The notes under the pieces: model-generated
Told to the model about the DNA's origin: nothing
The model's database searches: none
The model's input: the letters and a program-made list of their open reading frames with translations, nothing else
Translations under genes and position numbers: made by a program
In this document: positions 38,269 to 50,199 of the stretch, in pieces
How positions within the stretch are numbered: position 1 is the first letter of the stretch
Layout: each line of letters opens with the position of its first letter
Source of the DNA: Apis mellifera
Taxonomy: Eukaryota > Arthropoda > Insecta > Hymenoptera > Apidae
NCBI RefSeq assembly: GCF_003254395.2
Contig: NC_037638.1
Span: 26,675,352-26,739,351, forward strand
DNA: 64,000 nt
Reading direction: 5' to 3'

Positions 38269-39469
38269 TGCTCGTGTCGGTTGGCGCACAAGGAGACGGG
38301 AGAAAAATGGGGCCCTCCGGAAAAATCGATTCAAACTCTCTCCACGAGTACCTAAGCCGCGCTTTAAAAAGCTAGTGAAAAATTGCCAGCGGTTTCCCTC
38401 TTTTATTTTGTTTTCCCGCGCCGCCCTCCGTGTCCCCCCCCCCCTCCCCTCCTCTAGCACCGAGCCGTGCTTCCAGCCTCCCTCTCCCCTCCTTGTCCAC
38501 CTGCCTTGCCCTCCTTCCATCCACCTTCCGCCACTTTCTTCCTCCTCGCCACCGGTCTGCCCCCCCGAACCAGGACCTTTTCTTCTCCACGCGTGCGACG
38601 CGTTTCCCGTGCAACACTTAAGAATTGCACGCAATGCTGCTCGATCGATCCCATTCTCCATTCTCTTAATCGAAATATATTTAATTTTTTCGGACGGATT
38701 TTTCGAGATGCGATCAGAATCGTGGATGACGGCGATGATGAATAAGAATTTGTTTCGAGAAAATTGTTTCGAGACAAGTGGTGTTTATTATCAGTGTTGA
38801 TTATCGATATTGAAAATAAGAATAGTTGGATAGTAGAAATGCGAGTGCTTTTTACTAATTCTTGCGCTAATTCTTCTTAAGCGGCCCTGTTAAAAATTCT
38901 CTAATTACTCTTGGAAGAATTCTCGTATCCACGCATATACATACGAAGTTGATCCTGTATTTCTAAAACTTGTGCGTATCAAACTTCATAGTTACTCCCC
39001 TCTCGCGTATCACAATGCAGACAATGACATTTGAGTTTTTAAGGGGAGGGCTTTTTTCCAGATTTTTCCCTTCGTATGCGTGTGCGTGTGATATATCGTG
39101 GGGACGTGACTGGAGAAAATTAATAACAACGAGGGGAAATACGAAAAAAATTTATGAAAAGAATAAAATAAGCGAGAACTCTCTTATTATCCTTTACGAT
39201 AAAATAAAATACTCGATCGATATTATCTCCAATTCGAAATATTGATTAGAGTTAGTTCGATTTTTCCAATTTCTCATAAAGTTATCGAATAAATAATTTT
39301 AAAATTAATAAACTATCCTTCTCTCTTCTCGCTGATTACAAAAAGTATCACGAAAGACACGATAGTAGAATAATATTCGCAGTTAAACCGCGTTTCAATT
39401 AACGCATATCCACATCCGTATATATATATCGAGAATTCTAGCTCCTCCTCCTCCTCTCCCTCCTCAGAA

Positions 39470-39610
39470 CTCGACACTCGCGGCGCGGTCCGTGTATTTT
39501 GGGCAATCCGGTACAACGGTTAGGCCGTTAATATCGCGGCTTGATCTCAGCCGGGGAGGAGAAGCGAAGCTCGCATTCGGGTTTAAATGGCGGCTAAGTA
39601 AGCTCTTTCC
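39470..39610 (+). promoter_or_regulatory. Possible promoter-like block with a YY1/Pho-type motif
   Basis: GC-richer, non-repetitive sequence contains AAATGGCGGC (39587-39596), a close match to the YY1/Pleiohomeotic motif often found near housekeeping starts, followed by AAGTAAGC, a donor-like site. The ATG within the motif is followed by an early stop, so any transcript from here would be non-coding or untranslated. Weak evidence. Confidence 0.2.
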
Positions 39611-41740
39611 CCTCGCTTTTCCACGCCAACCGCACCTCGCCATCCCTGCACATGTCGGAATATTATTCTCCCTCTCCAACGTTATTTTCCCCTTCCCCCC
39701 GTGGAACGATCTTATCGATCTCTCGAACCCTTCTCCCTAATCGATCGTACTTTTTCTTCCTCCCGTTTAACTTCTTACATCTTACTTTTCCTTTTTTACA
39801 CCACAAAATTTCGATTAAAATTACATACGGAAAATGAACGGACGAAGAAGAGCTACGATTCGGCGAAAGTGTAACGAGGGGTGGTCGGACGGGTGTCCCC
39901 CGACAGCGAGCAGGAGACACGTCGCGAGATTTCGTTATTAATATTTAACTACGGCGGAAAGATTAAAAAGTTTCAGGAATTTTAATATAGCCACCCCCGG
40001 GGGAGCCGTTTCCCATACGAAGACCGTTGCCAGGACGAGTTTCCCTGCGAATAAACACGCGCGTACACGGAAGAGAAGGTTGCGAATATATTTGCGCGCT
40101 AAATGCGAGCGTGGAGAAGCTGATTTCGCGTAATAAAAAGGATCGGGAGGGATATTCATCTCCGGTGATGACGATTTCTTTTCCTTTCCGTTCCGTTCTT
40201 GAAAAGAGATTATTCGGAAGGAATGTTTCCTTTCTAACGAATTTAAGAGTTGAAAGAATTTCTCTTGTGCGGGTTTATGATCGGTTACGATGGACAGAGT
40301 CGTGGATAAGTTGGTCGTTAACGCTCCATCCTGCGTGAAAGTTTCTCGAGCCGATCGCAAGGTCGAAACTTGCCCTCGCGATCGTAGTCGAGCTGTTGCC
40401 GAAAACGTCGTCTCCTTCGCCCGACTTCAAACTTCCTCCCCTTTGATGTTCCTTGGTTATTCCATCCCACTCGCTTCGCCTTTGCTTTCTAATCTTTGAT
40501 GTTCGTTTATTGTCGTCCATAAAGTGTAATAATAACAACCGAAATCGCGAAATTTCTTCTCTTATTGAAAAAAAAACGTGCAATCGAACGAAGAAAATTC
40601 GATTTCCTCGATGATCGACGATTTCGATTTTTTAATTTTGTTTTATAAATATACAGAGAGTCTAAGTTAAAAATAGGAGTAATTCGATAATCTTCTTATC
40701 AAAAGCTGATTGGTCATTGAAGATTTCACGTGCAGGGGGTGTGGTAGTCGGCAGCTTATTGCAGAAATCTAATCGGTAGCGGAAGCAAACATTTGATTTC
40801 CATCCCGAATCCGTATAACTGATTTCCAATTAAGATCCGATGGAATCATTTGTCTACTAATAATCCGAGATAAATCCTAGAATATAACAAAGTATCGTAA
40901 CCGTGAAAAAGATTCAAGTTAATCGCGTTGTTAAAATACAGGAGAAAGATTTCTTTTCTTGGAATAATAAAATGTCCTTCGCACTGTGCAATTTCGACTC
41001 TTTCTTCTCTCGTTTTACAGATACGTATGGTGAAAGTATGTCGCGGCAAGTCTGACTCGTCGTGTCTCTATAAATAAAGGGGAAAAATGTTCAACTTTGA
41101 ACAACTTGGAACACGATTTTGGCAAACAGAGAAAGGCCAAAGAGCGTTTCCCGGGAGTATTCTCAAACTGTTAGAACAGAAATTTTCAATCGGTCGGAGA
41201 AACGTTAATTAACAAGTTCCACTCGTCGAAATTGGAGGGGAATTCGGTGATGATAGAACGGATCCCTGTTTCGCGATACTAGAGGAAAAGAATTTAAGGC
41301 TACCGCTTTTCAGATCGCTCTGCAAACAATGTTTCGAACGACGCACAGTTTTATATATATATATTATACCCGATCTCATTTTTCAGCCGTTACTTTTTCG
41401 ACTCTCGCAACGTTTTTTTCCGCTCCCTCCCTTTTCTTTTTCCCTTTTTTTCTCTCTATCCTCCACGTCGAACCACTCCCGGCGACAGCGGCGAAATTTA
41501 TGCATGTACGACGATGGAATAATATTTTTACTCTCCCATCGACCCCTACCGCGTTCCAGAAATAACACGGTAGCAACGCGAAAAACGCTTTTCAAATGTC
41601 CTCCTTAAAATCGCACCGAATACCAGCTGCTATTTCTTGGCAGACGTAAAGAAGACTCTTTGGTATCGTTTGGAAAGAAAGAGAGAGTAAGAGAAAGAAA
41701 ACGAAAGAAAGAGAAAGAGCGAGGCCGCTTTACCCCGCAG

Positions 41741-41797
41741 ATCGTCGCGGGAAAGCGTGTGACGAGAGCTGTGGACGAGAGGAGGGGTCGCGGAACG
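41741..41797 (+). other. Candidate cryptic exon (57 bp, in frame)
   Basis: TTTACCCCGCAG precedes it and GTGAGT follows. It spans 19 codons without a stop, reading IVAGKRVTRAVDERRGRGT. No family match is known to me. The sequence lies inside GA-rich DNA, which lowers confidence. Confidence 0.15.
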
Positions 41798-42723
41798 GTG
41801 AGTGGAAGAAAGAAAGAAAGAAAGGAAGAAAGGAAGGGCGGTCGGGAAAGTTGACAACCCCTGAAAGTTTCGACACCCTGTAGAGAAAGCGACGGCTCGA
41901 TTAGTTTGCAAACGACCGTACTTTTGCCCAAGATCTTTATCCGTAAAAGTACGAACAACTTTCGCGTTGTTATCGGTTAGGCGCGGAGATGGAGGGATAC
42001 GACTTCGGTTCAATTGCAATGTCCGGACATAATAATTCAATCTTTCGCTGTTTCCTCCCGTGTTATTTTTCTCCTTTTTTCATTTTTTTTTCTCTCCTCT
42101 TCTCTTTCTCTCTCTCACCCTTTTCCTTTGCCCGTCCCGCTGTTCAAAGGAAGGTGGCGGTGGAACGAGTTCTTCTTCCTCCTCTGCCCGTCTTTCACGG
42201 CAGAATCGCGGCGCGCAATTGATGAGCAGCGCCGCTCGATAGTTTCGCCGATCGGAAGTTTTTTAATTGCGCCGATACAGAATTGGACTTGGACTTTTTC
42301 AATTCGAATGTATATGTGTTCCATCGTTTTAATTGAGCTATTTTCTACGTCATTATCCGAGCGGTGGATCGTTTCGGGATTATTATTTTTTTTTTTCCCC
42401 TCTTCTTCTTCTTTTTTTCTTTTCTCTCCCTTCAACTCGATCGTTACGTTACGTGCCCCGGGGTTACGATATCCCGCATATATAATATGATACGTAATTA
42501 CTATTAGTTTTTTTAGGCTTTTTGGACGAAGAGAGTTTCGCTGGATGTTGCGTTTCGTTATTTTCGAAATAAACCGGATCTATTCTAATTCGATCGCTTC
42601 GAACGCGTTTCAATGTTATTACTCGTGATTATACACGCGGAATCTCTCCCCCGCGTATTCCTTTCCCAAATTTCCTATAATTTCCCCTCGGATTCGATGG
42701 CCTCGGTTTTCTTCGTTTGCCAG

Positions 42724-42805
42724 GGCACATGTCAGCCCTTGTGAGAACCATGAGAACCAAAACCCTAAAGTGGACGAAGGATCAAAGCAAAATCCGACGA
42801 AATAG
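42724..42805 (+). other. Candidate terminal exon or low-CpG island
   Basis: An acceptor-like GGTTTTCTTCGTTTGCCAG ends at 42723. One frame then reads AHVSPCENHENQNPK, continues with hydrophilic residues (VDEGSKQNPTK) and stops at 42803-42805. The region to about 42960 is low in CpG compared with its surroundings, which in methylated insect genes can mark coding DNA. The opposite strand also holds a plausible frame (RPVACEILECFEIANK) ending at a GTAAGTAAG donor. No homology is recognised for either. Confidence 0.18.
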
Positions 42806-42940
42806 CTTACCCCACCGGATATCGAGTTTCGAGGGTGGAAGAGAATTATTACTTACGGAGCTTTCACTGGCTGCGTACTTACTTACCCTCTTATTGGCTA
42901 TCTCAAAGCATTCCAGTATTTCACATGCTACCGGCCGAAT

Positions 42941-43815
42941 ACTGCTATATATGTATTGTACACACACACACACACACACATATATGCTCGACACACGTAT
43001 ATTTTATTGTATATTCCGTATGAAATAACAATGATTCGTAACGATAATTACGATTACGTAATCGTATATCTTACACATATGTACATTTAAAAAAAAAAAA
43101 AAAAGAAAAAGAAAAAGAAAAAAAGAAGATTTTGCATTTTCAATCATTCATTTTCATTGATTTTATATTATAAATACTGCTATTGTATATATATACATGC
43201 ATACACATATATTTATACCTGTCACACATATATTTTATTGTGTATTCTATTGTAATAATAATGATTCGTACGATGATTACGAAATCGTATATCTTAGGTG
43301 TGTGTACATTTAAAAAAAAAGAAAGAAAGAAAAGAAAAAGAAAAAAAAAAGATTTTGCATTTTCAATTATTCATTTTCATTGATTTTATATTATAAATAT
43401 TGCTTTTTATGAATTGTACACATATACACACATGTATTTTATTATGTATTCCGTTGAAGTAACAATGATTCGTGTGATGATTACGAAATCGTATATCTTA
43501 GGTGTGTGTACATTTAAAAAAAAAAGAAAAAAGAAAAGAAAGAAAAGAAAAAGAAAAAGAAAAAAGATTTTGCATTTTCAATTATTCATTTTCATTGATT
43601 TTATATTATAAATATTGCTTTTTATGTATTGTACACATACATACATATATTTTATTGTGTATTCCGTTGAAGTAACAATGATTCGTATCATGATTACGAA
43701 ATCGTATATCTTAGGTATGTGTACATTTAAAAAAAAAAGAAAAGAAAGAAAAGAAAAAGAAAAAGGAAAAAGATTTTGCATTTTCAATTATTCATTTTCA
43801 TTGATTTTATATTAA
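42941..43815. repeat. Four-unit tandem repeat, about 205-235 bp per unit
   Basis: Units begin near 42941, 43176, 43399 and 43614. Each has TATTTTATTGTGTATTC, AACAATGATTCGT, GATTACGAAATCGTATATC, GTACATTT, an A-rich purine run of variable length, then GATTTTGCATTTTCAAT and TTTTCATTGATTTTATATTA. Copies 2-4 are the most alike. The purine runs differ in length between copies, as in slippage. Confidence 0.95.
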
Positions 43816-45389
43816 TAAAATAAATGCGGATCGGGTGTTTACATAATTTGTTATATTTACGCGAGATAAAATAAATTATATTTGATATTTTAAACTATAC
43901 GTTTTTGATATAATTAAATAAATGATATATGTATTTCGATCGAGGCGGTATTATTATCATATTCGAAATTAATTTAATTAAATGGAAAATATTTACAGAG
44001 GAATATTTAATATAATGTATAATGTGGAATATTCCATGTAGTATAATTGTATTCATATTAATGCTCACGCATACTAGAGAAATCGTTGCTTTATACGCGT
44101 TTTGTTAATAATGGCGTTAACGAATTGATCGCCTTTCGATATATTTATATCTAAAACGCGTTTTCCACGATCGATACGGAAATCTATATCGGCATACTTT
44201 ATTTTATTTTATTTATTCATTTACACTTTTCCCCGTTGCTTTTTGTACAATTTTTTGAAAAATTTTCTATCGAGATGTAAACGTTTATTTCCATCCGCAA
44301 TTATTTAAAATTAATCATAATAGAAACAAAACTCTCTACACAAATGGTTCATTTTCAATTCGAAACGAATTGAATGATTTCTCGTCCGCTTCACGTCGTT
44401 TTTCGTTTACTCGACTCGAAAAGTATGAATTATTTCCATCAATAAATATTATATTGTTATTCTCTCCAATATATATATATATACTCGTAACTGTTTGTTA
44501 TATTTATTTCTATATATAGTGTGATCGTACTTGACAGCAAAGTGTAGAGAAAAAATTAACCAGAATCGCAAAATAGTTGCATAAATTGTAGGTGGTAATC
44601 GTATCAACGTAATTGATAATTTACGGAAAGATCGATCCATAGATAGAGGATTTATTTAGAGGTCTAGGAAGATCTATATATAGTCGAGAATGTTGCGAAT
44701 GTGCGGTCACTTGATTTATTACCTTTTAAGATTATCACTCCTTCTTGTACCAAGAACTATTCTCCGTCTTCGCCCTCTAACCGGCTCTTAGAGCTTCTCT
44801 CCTGCTTCTCTCAGTGGTTTCAGACTCCCTGCCTCGGTTTACAAACTGAATCCACTAGTCTAGAGTTTTGGCCAAAAGTTGAAATTTATAGATCACTCAC
44901 AATCCGAGCTGCCGTGCTCTATTTAAGTATGAATACTCTATTATTAATGATAAATTATTCTTACTTATAGTAGATTATAAATCAACACAAAAGCGCGTAA
45001 TTAAATAAATTATATTAGTTACGAAGAAAACTTTGATCTTTCGAAGTTAAAAATCGCGAGAATTAAATTGAAAATTTCGTATGAAAGTACGGTGAAAAGA
45101 TAGAGGAAAGCATGCCATTGAAATTCCAATTTGTCTTATCCCGATATCTCGATCGCTGAGATATAAGCGCTCAAATACTTTTCACATACTCAACGCGTTA
45201 CGAAAATTACGCGAATGGGCTCGTGATCCAGTGACCCACATCGTTTCCTAGAAGTGCGTATTCTATTTCTAGCAATTGCGTTTGTCGCTTGTCCGTGAGA
45301 TTTGGAACAGATAGAGGAAACGAGAGATCCGAGAAAGCGACGAGGACGAAGATGGATAAATAATAATTAAAAAATTATCCTTTTCTTTG
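43816..45389. other. AT-rich non-coding region
   Basis: No gene recognised. A possible LTR-like start (TGTTGCGAATGTG) lies at 44691, but no end or target duplication was found. The interval 45212-45310 echoes 31908-32035. Confidence 0.55.
45212..45310. repeat. Possible diverged dispersed element, copy 2
   Basis: It shares GAATGG, CTCGTG, GTGACCCACATC, CCTAGAAGTG and GAGATTTGGAAC, in order, with 31908-32035. Gaps differ, so the relation is plausible rather than certain. Confidence 0.4.
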
Positions 45390-45762
45390 CGCGACGATAT
45401 CTCGGCAACCGGAAATCGTATTGGGATAATTAAAAAAGCGTTTCAAAGGGCAAGGTTCCGCGTTTCTAACGATCGTTTACTCGTCGAACGAAAATTATTA
45501 TCTTCGAAGTTGTAGCGGTTCAAAGTTTTCGTAATTTTAATAAGATATAATCGGTGTTGAGGTAAATATTTGAAATGCTACTTTCTTTAAACGGTAATAT
45601 CTAGGGAACCGGAAGTCGTATCGGAATAATTCGAAGAGCGTTTTAAAGGACAATGTATCGTGCTTCCAACGATCTTGGATCCATCGATCGAAAGTTACTA
45701 TCCTCGAAGTTATACCGATTCAAATTTTTTCTAATTTTAATAAGATTCGATCGGAGTGTTTT
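45380..45762. repeat. Two-unit tandem repeat, about 195-200 bp per unit
   Basis: Both units carry an ATATCT-GG-AACCGGAA-TCGTAT core, GGAATAATT-like, GCGTTT-AAAGG, AACGATC, a GAAA-TTA segment with TATC-TCGAAGTT, CGATTCAAA-like and TAATTTTAATAAGAT. They have diverged at many single bases. An Apis or bee repeat family is possible, but I cannot check it here. Confidence 0.85.
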
Positions 45763-45798
45763 ATTTGCTTTGAATAAATTTTATTTACTTTGAATAAA
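45759..45798. repeat. 20-bp direct duplication
   Basis: TTTTATTTGCTTTGAATAAA is followed at once by the same 20 bases with one change (G to A). Confidence 0.95.
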
Positions 45799-48700
45799 AG
45801 TCCACGGTTTAATAATCGACATCCGCTCACCGCAAAACACGTAACGAATGGTAATACGATTTTTCTCGTAACATTCACAGAATTACGCTCATATAGGGGC
45901 GTCACATCGCGTTGAGGGGCAATAGAAGGTAGTCGTAGAGGGTGATATTCCGTGAAATGATTCAGGGAAGTCGGGGAATAATGCGCCTCGCTGGTTCGGC
46001 GGTAGGCACTTAAAATCCAGGAGACTCCTTTGCCTCCGGTCTGAACGTCCTGGGATTCCATCCCAGATCCCGGTCCCGGTATTATGGTAGTAATAGTAGC
46101 CGGTCACCAACGGCCGAATCTACCGAACGAGCAGTGCACTCGGACTTGAGACGTTGTCAGGGTTTAAATCTTACCTCTCTTACCTCTCTGCTCCCTACAT
46201 CACCGCCGCCTTCCTTTCCTCTTCGCCTCCTCCCCTCTTCGCTACGACCGACCGCTCCATTGCTCTCTCTCTCTCTCTGTCTATCCCCCACGGTGGTCGT
46301 CTCTCTCGACAAACTGACCCCGTAAACTTAGCCTCACCCTGGCCATTTTCTTCGACTCTCTCTCTCTCTCTCCCTTTCTCTATTCTATTTCTTCTCTGTC
46401 GCTTCCCCGTGTTCTGTCTCGTTTCGACCAATTTTCTCCTCACCACAGGTAGCTCGGCAAACGGTCAAAGAGAATTCGGTCCAACGAAGCGGTGGCATAG
46501 TTATGACCGCCTTTAACGTACCCATGCATGCCGCATTCGTAATTGTCCCGCATAGGCTTCCAAATTTATCGTTTCAACCCAGCTACCGCACGGGGTTGGA
46601 TAGGTTGATAAGTGAAGATGCATTCGCTTCGCGTGTGCTTCCCACGGACGACGCATTCGCTCGCATTCGTCAATTTATCGAAGATATTTCTCTCCATTCG
46701 GCGAATAGAATTCCTCTTCCCTGCTTTCCTCCCTTCGATCTACTCACTCGCGATCCCTAATAATTTGCATACATACGCATATACACACCCTGTTAATTTA
46801 ATCCAATTTAATCGAATCGATCGATCGAAATACTCCACTGTAAACTCGTGTAAAAAATGCAGTAACAGAAGTTTTCCCTTTAAACGGTTTTCCAAAGTTA
46901 GGGAAGGAAAACAGTTTGCGGAACACGGGGAGTGGAGGGGAGGGGAGATGTGTAATGGGTCGACTCTTCCGGTAGGAAGTTTTCAGGATGTTTGACGGCG
47001 GGGTTGAACTGGCCAAGCATGTCTGAGGTAGGGTTTACGTAGGTAGTAGGTCAACGAGTATGAAATTTCAATGAGGCAGCTACTCTCCGTCACCACGGAA
47101 GAATCCCTCGGCACGCGTATAGTCCACCGGGGGCTGAAATTATGCTTAGAGTCTGAAATATCGAGCGACTCGAGGAGAAGAGGCGTACGAGCTTTAGCAG
47201 GTGGAGCGAGCGAGAGACAGACAGAAAGAGAGGGACGGAAAGATGCGGCGGTAAAAGGGAAAAAAGGAGGACGGAAAGATCCGGTAAGAGGCCGCATCGT
47301 GAATTCTCTTTGTAAACCCTGCTAAGGATCTCCCCGGCTACTCCTTGGCCTCCGTGCAGATAGAGGGAAGAAGATAGGACTGAGGGACATCCAAAAACAG
47401 CCCACGTACGAGTCCCGCTTTGAAGCTCGATATCTTGTTTGCCAGAAGTCGAACCCGCTCGAAATCAATGTTACGCGCGATTCTTGTCTCGAAGCTTTTT
47501 ACCTTTCGTTATTTTTCTTCCTCTTTTCTTCCCTCTTCTCCGTCTTTCTTTCTTTTTTTTTTTTTTTCTTAATTTGCTTTCCGTTCACGTGAACAACCAA
47601 CCGAGTTAAATCTACGGAAATGTTCGGAGACTTCTCTCTTCTTTTTTTTCTAAACTGCATCCTCAATCACAGAGCGTCGATCGAGGATCGACGCCGGAGA
47701 ATCGGGCGATTGCCCGTTTCCTTTCCCCTATCGTGTAATATTAAACGAGCAGAAAGAGAAGCGTAGAAAGTCCAAGACGACTTTCTTCCTCCCCTTCGAA
47801 CTTCATTCGAAGGACAATAAAGTCTTTCGTACTTTACATGCATCGAGTGCTTTATAGCCCCCAGAGCTTGGAGCGAGAAAAAACGTGACTCAAGTTCGGA
47901 AAACGCTGAAAAACAACGACGACAAAGTTGTCGAGGGAGGAAAGGGGGAGACGGCGAGGAACGAGCGAGTAATTAAAAATAATTAAAAGTAAAAGTAAAG
48001 GAGGAAAAGCCGGGGGAAAGAAAACGGAAAACGGACAAAGGTAAAAAAAAAAAAAAAAAAATTAGGAATAGCGGTATAGGGTGGAAGAGTACTTTGCTCA
48101 TTAGGTTAGAAAAGTGTGCCCTCGTGACGCACACACTCTCCTAGGTTTTTCAAGCAAACGTCTGTCTCTTTCTCTATACTCTGCCTCTCCCCGTGTCCGG
48201 TTTCGCTTCTGAAACCCTTCCTCTCTCTCTCTCTCTCTCGTTCCGCTATCTTATATTCCTGACTCGTTCGTGGGTTAGAGAGGAGAGAGAATAAAAACGG
48301 AGAGGAGAAAGTAAGAATAGGAGGGTCGATAGCCTGGGTCGTCCACCGCGTCGACCTTACCTTAAGAGAAAGAGAAAGAGAGAGAGAGAGAGAGAGGCCT
48401 CGAAGTGGAAGAAGCGCGTCGACGCTGGGTCCAGGTCCCTCCTCCACTTGTTGTCCGACTAAAATATTCAAGCCACTCGACGGCACAATGATATGTGTCC
48501 GCCCTTCTCCCTACTTGGCTCCTCTCTAGCTTTCAGTCTAGCGAGTCGAATAGGTTTCCAAGGCTCCTCGAGCTACTTCCAATTCGGCTCAGTTTGCCGG
48601 ATATCCTACGACCTGGAAAACTATCCCGCTCGTCCCCGCCGCACATACACACAGCATCTCCAGAGAGAGAGAGAGAGTCACTCGTGTCTATCCGGTGTTA

Positions 48701-48893
48701 ACGTATTCATACCGGTATGAATCGTGCCGATGTTTGGAGCGAGAGAGGGAAGGAGGGAGGGGATGGATCCTCCCCTGGTACGTAACTGGCAGATGCAATC
48801 AGGAACAGTTCACTAATTCCGCTCGATGTATCGGCACCGATTTGTTGCCCTCCTGGAACTTGGTAATCAGTATCGTTTCCATGAATAACGTCG
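45799..48893. other. Non-coding region
   Basis: No gene recognised. It contains CT tracts (46263-46278, 46357-46372, 48223-48239), a T run (47556-47567), an A run (48042-48061) and a GA tract (48380-48396). The interval 45990-46140 is complex and non-repetitive without a recognised site. Confidence 0.6.
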
Positions 48894-50103
48894 TTCAATC
48901 CAATCCCTCCCTTTCTATCCCTCTATCGATGCCCGCGGTTCTTTGTCCCCCGAGGAAGGATCGATCCCTTCTTCCTCGATCGCTCGAAATGCGAGGAGAA
49001 AAATTTGAAACGACGAAACAAAGTTTCGAGGCGTTATTATTATTTATTATTATTAATTAAAGGAAGGAAATTTAGAAATAATTCGGATGTAATTTAGAAG
49101 TAAGAAGAGGAGGAGTTTAGATAGAAATATTAGAAAGCTACTGCTTGCGAGAGAGAACGACGATGTTCAGAGGGGGAAAGTATCGAGGAGGAATCGCGAA
49201 GGATTGAAAAAAGAAGTGATACACGCGTTCAATCCAATCCCTCTCTTTCTATCCCTCTATCGATGCCTTCTTCCTCGATCGCTCGAAATGCGAGGAGAAA
49301 AATTTGAAACGACGAAGCAAAGTTTCGTTATTATTATTTATTAATTAGAGAAGGGAAATTTAGAAATAATTCGGATGTAATTTAGAAGTAAGAAGAGGAA
49401 GAGTTTAGATAGAAATGTTAGAAAACTACTGCTTGGGAGAGAGAACGACGCTGTCCAGTTCAGAGGGGAAAAGTATCGAGGAGGAATCGCGAAGGATTGA
49501 AAAAAGAAGTGATACACGCGTTCAATCCAATCCCTCTCTTTCTATCCCTCTATCGATGCCTTCTTCCTCGATCGCTCGAAATGCGAGGAGAAAAATTTGA
49601 AACAACGAAGCAAAGTTTCGTTATTATTATTTATTAATTAAAGGAGGGAAATTTAGAAATAATTCGGATGTAATTTAGAAGTAAGAAGGGAAGGAGTTTA
49701 GATAGAAACGTTAGAAAGCTACTGCTTGGGAGAGGGAACGACGATGTCCAGTTCAGAGGGGGAAAGTATCGAGGAGGAAGGATTGAAAAAAGAAGTGATA
49801 TACGCGTTTAATCCAATCCCTTTCTTTCTATCCCTCTATCGATCCCTTCTTTCTCGATCGCTCGAAATGCGAGGAGAAAAATTTGAAACGACGAAGCAAA
49901 GTTTCGTTATTATTATTATTTATTAATTAAAGGAGGGAAATTTAGAAATAATTCGGATGTAATTTAGAAGTAAGAAGGAAAGGAGTTTAGATAGAAACGT
50001 TAGAAAGCTACTGCTTGGGAGAGAGAACGACGATGTCCAGTTCAGAGGGGGAAAGTATCGAGGAGGAATCGCGAAGGATTGAAAAAAGGAGTGATACACG
50101 CGT
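48894..50103. repeat. Four-unit tandem repeat, about 285-334 bp per unit
   Basis: Units start at 48894, 49228, 49522 and about 49807. Each has AATCCAATCCCTCTC-like, CTATCCCTCTATCGATGCC-like, CGATCGCTCGAAATGCGAGG, AATTTGAAAC-ACGAA, a TTATTATTATTTATTAATT tract, GAAATTTAGAAATAATTCGG, ATGTAATTTAGAAGTAAGAA and GAGGATTGAAAAAAG-GTGATAC. The later copies differ at few bases. Short frames rich in S and E recur because the unit recurs. Copy 1 has extra bases (near 48936-48958 and 49027-49055) lacking in the others. Confidence 0.95.
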
Positions 50104-50111
50104 AATAAACG

Positions 50112-50141
50112 GGGTGGTCCATCCACCCATCCATCCATCCA
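50112..50141. repeat. (CATC)n microsatellite
   Basis: CATC/CACC units directly right of the four-unit tandem repeat. Confidence 0.85.
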
Positions 50142-50199
50142 TTCGGTTGGCAAAAGGAAACGGATGTAATAAACGGATGATCCGTCCGATATATACATA

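Larger units (their letters stand above)
36189..42940. other. Non-coding region downstream of the RRM2 exon
   Basis: No further RRM exon recognised. It contains A/T runs (36626-36639, 37231-37250, 37820-37833), purine DNA (37930-38030), a TAGG array (38246-38268), CT-rich DNA (38395-38590) and pyrimidine tracts (42065-42120). Three weak exon candidates are listed separately (41021, 41741 and 42724). Confidence 0.55.

Noticed and set aside
44691..44990. Possible solo LTR (begins TGTTGCGAATGTG, with a TATTTAAG inside)
   Set aside because: No matching CA end with a target-site duplication and no second copy could be seen.
47039..47051. let-7-like word GTAGGTAGTAGGT
   Set aside because: The match to let-7 breaks down after the core, and no complementary arm for a precursor hairpin was found nearby.
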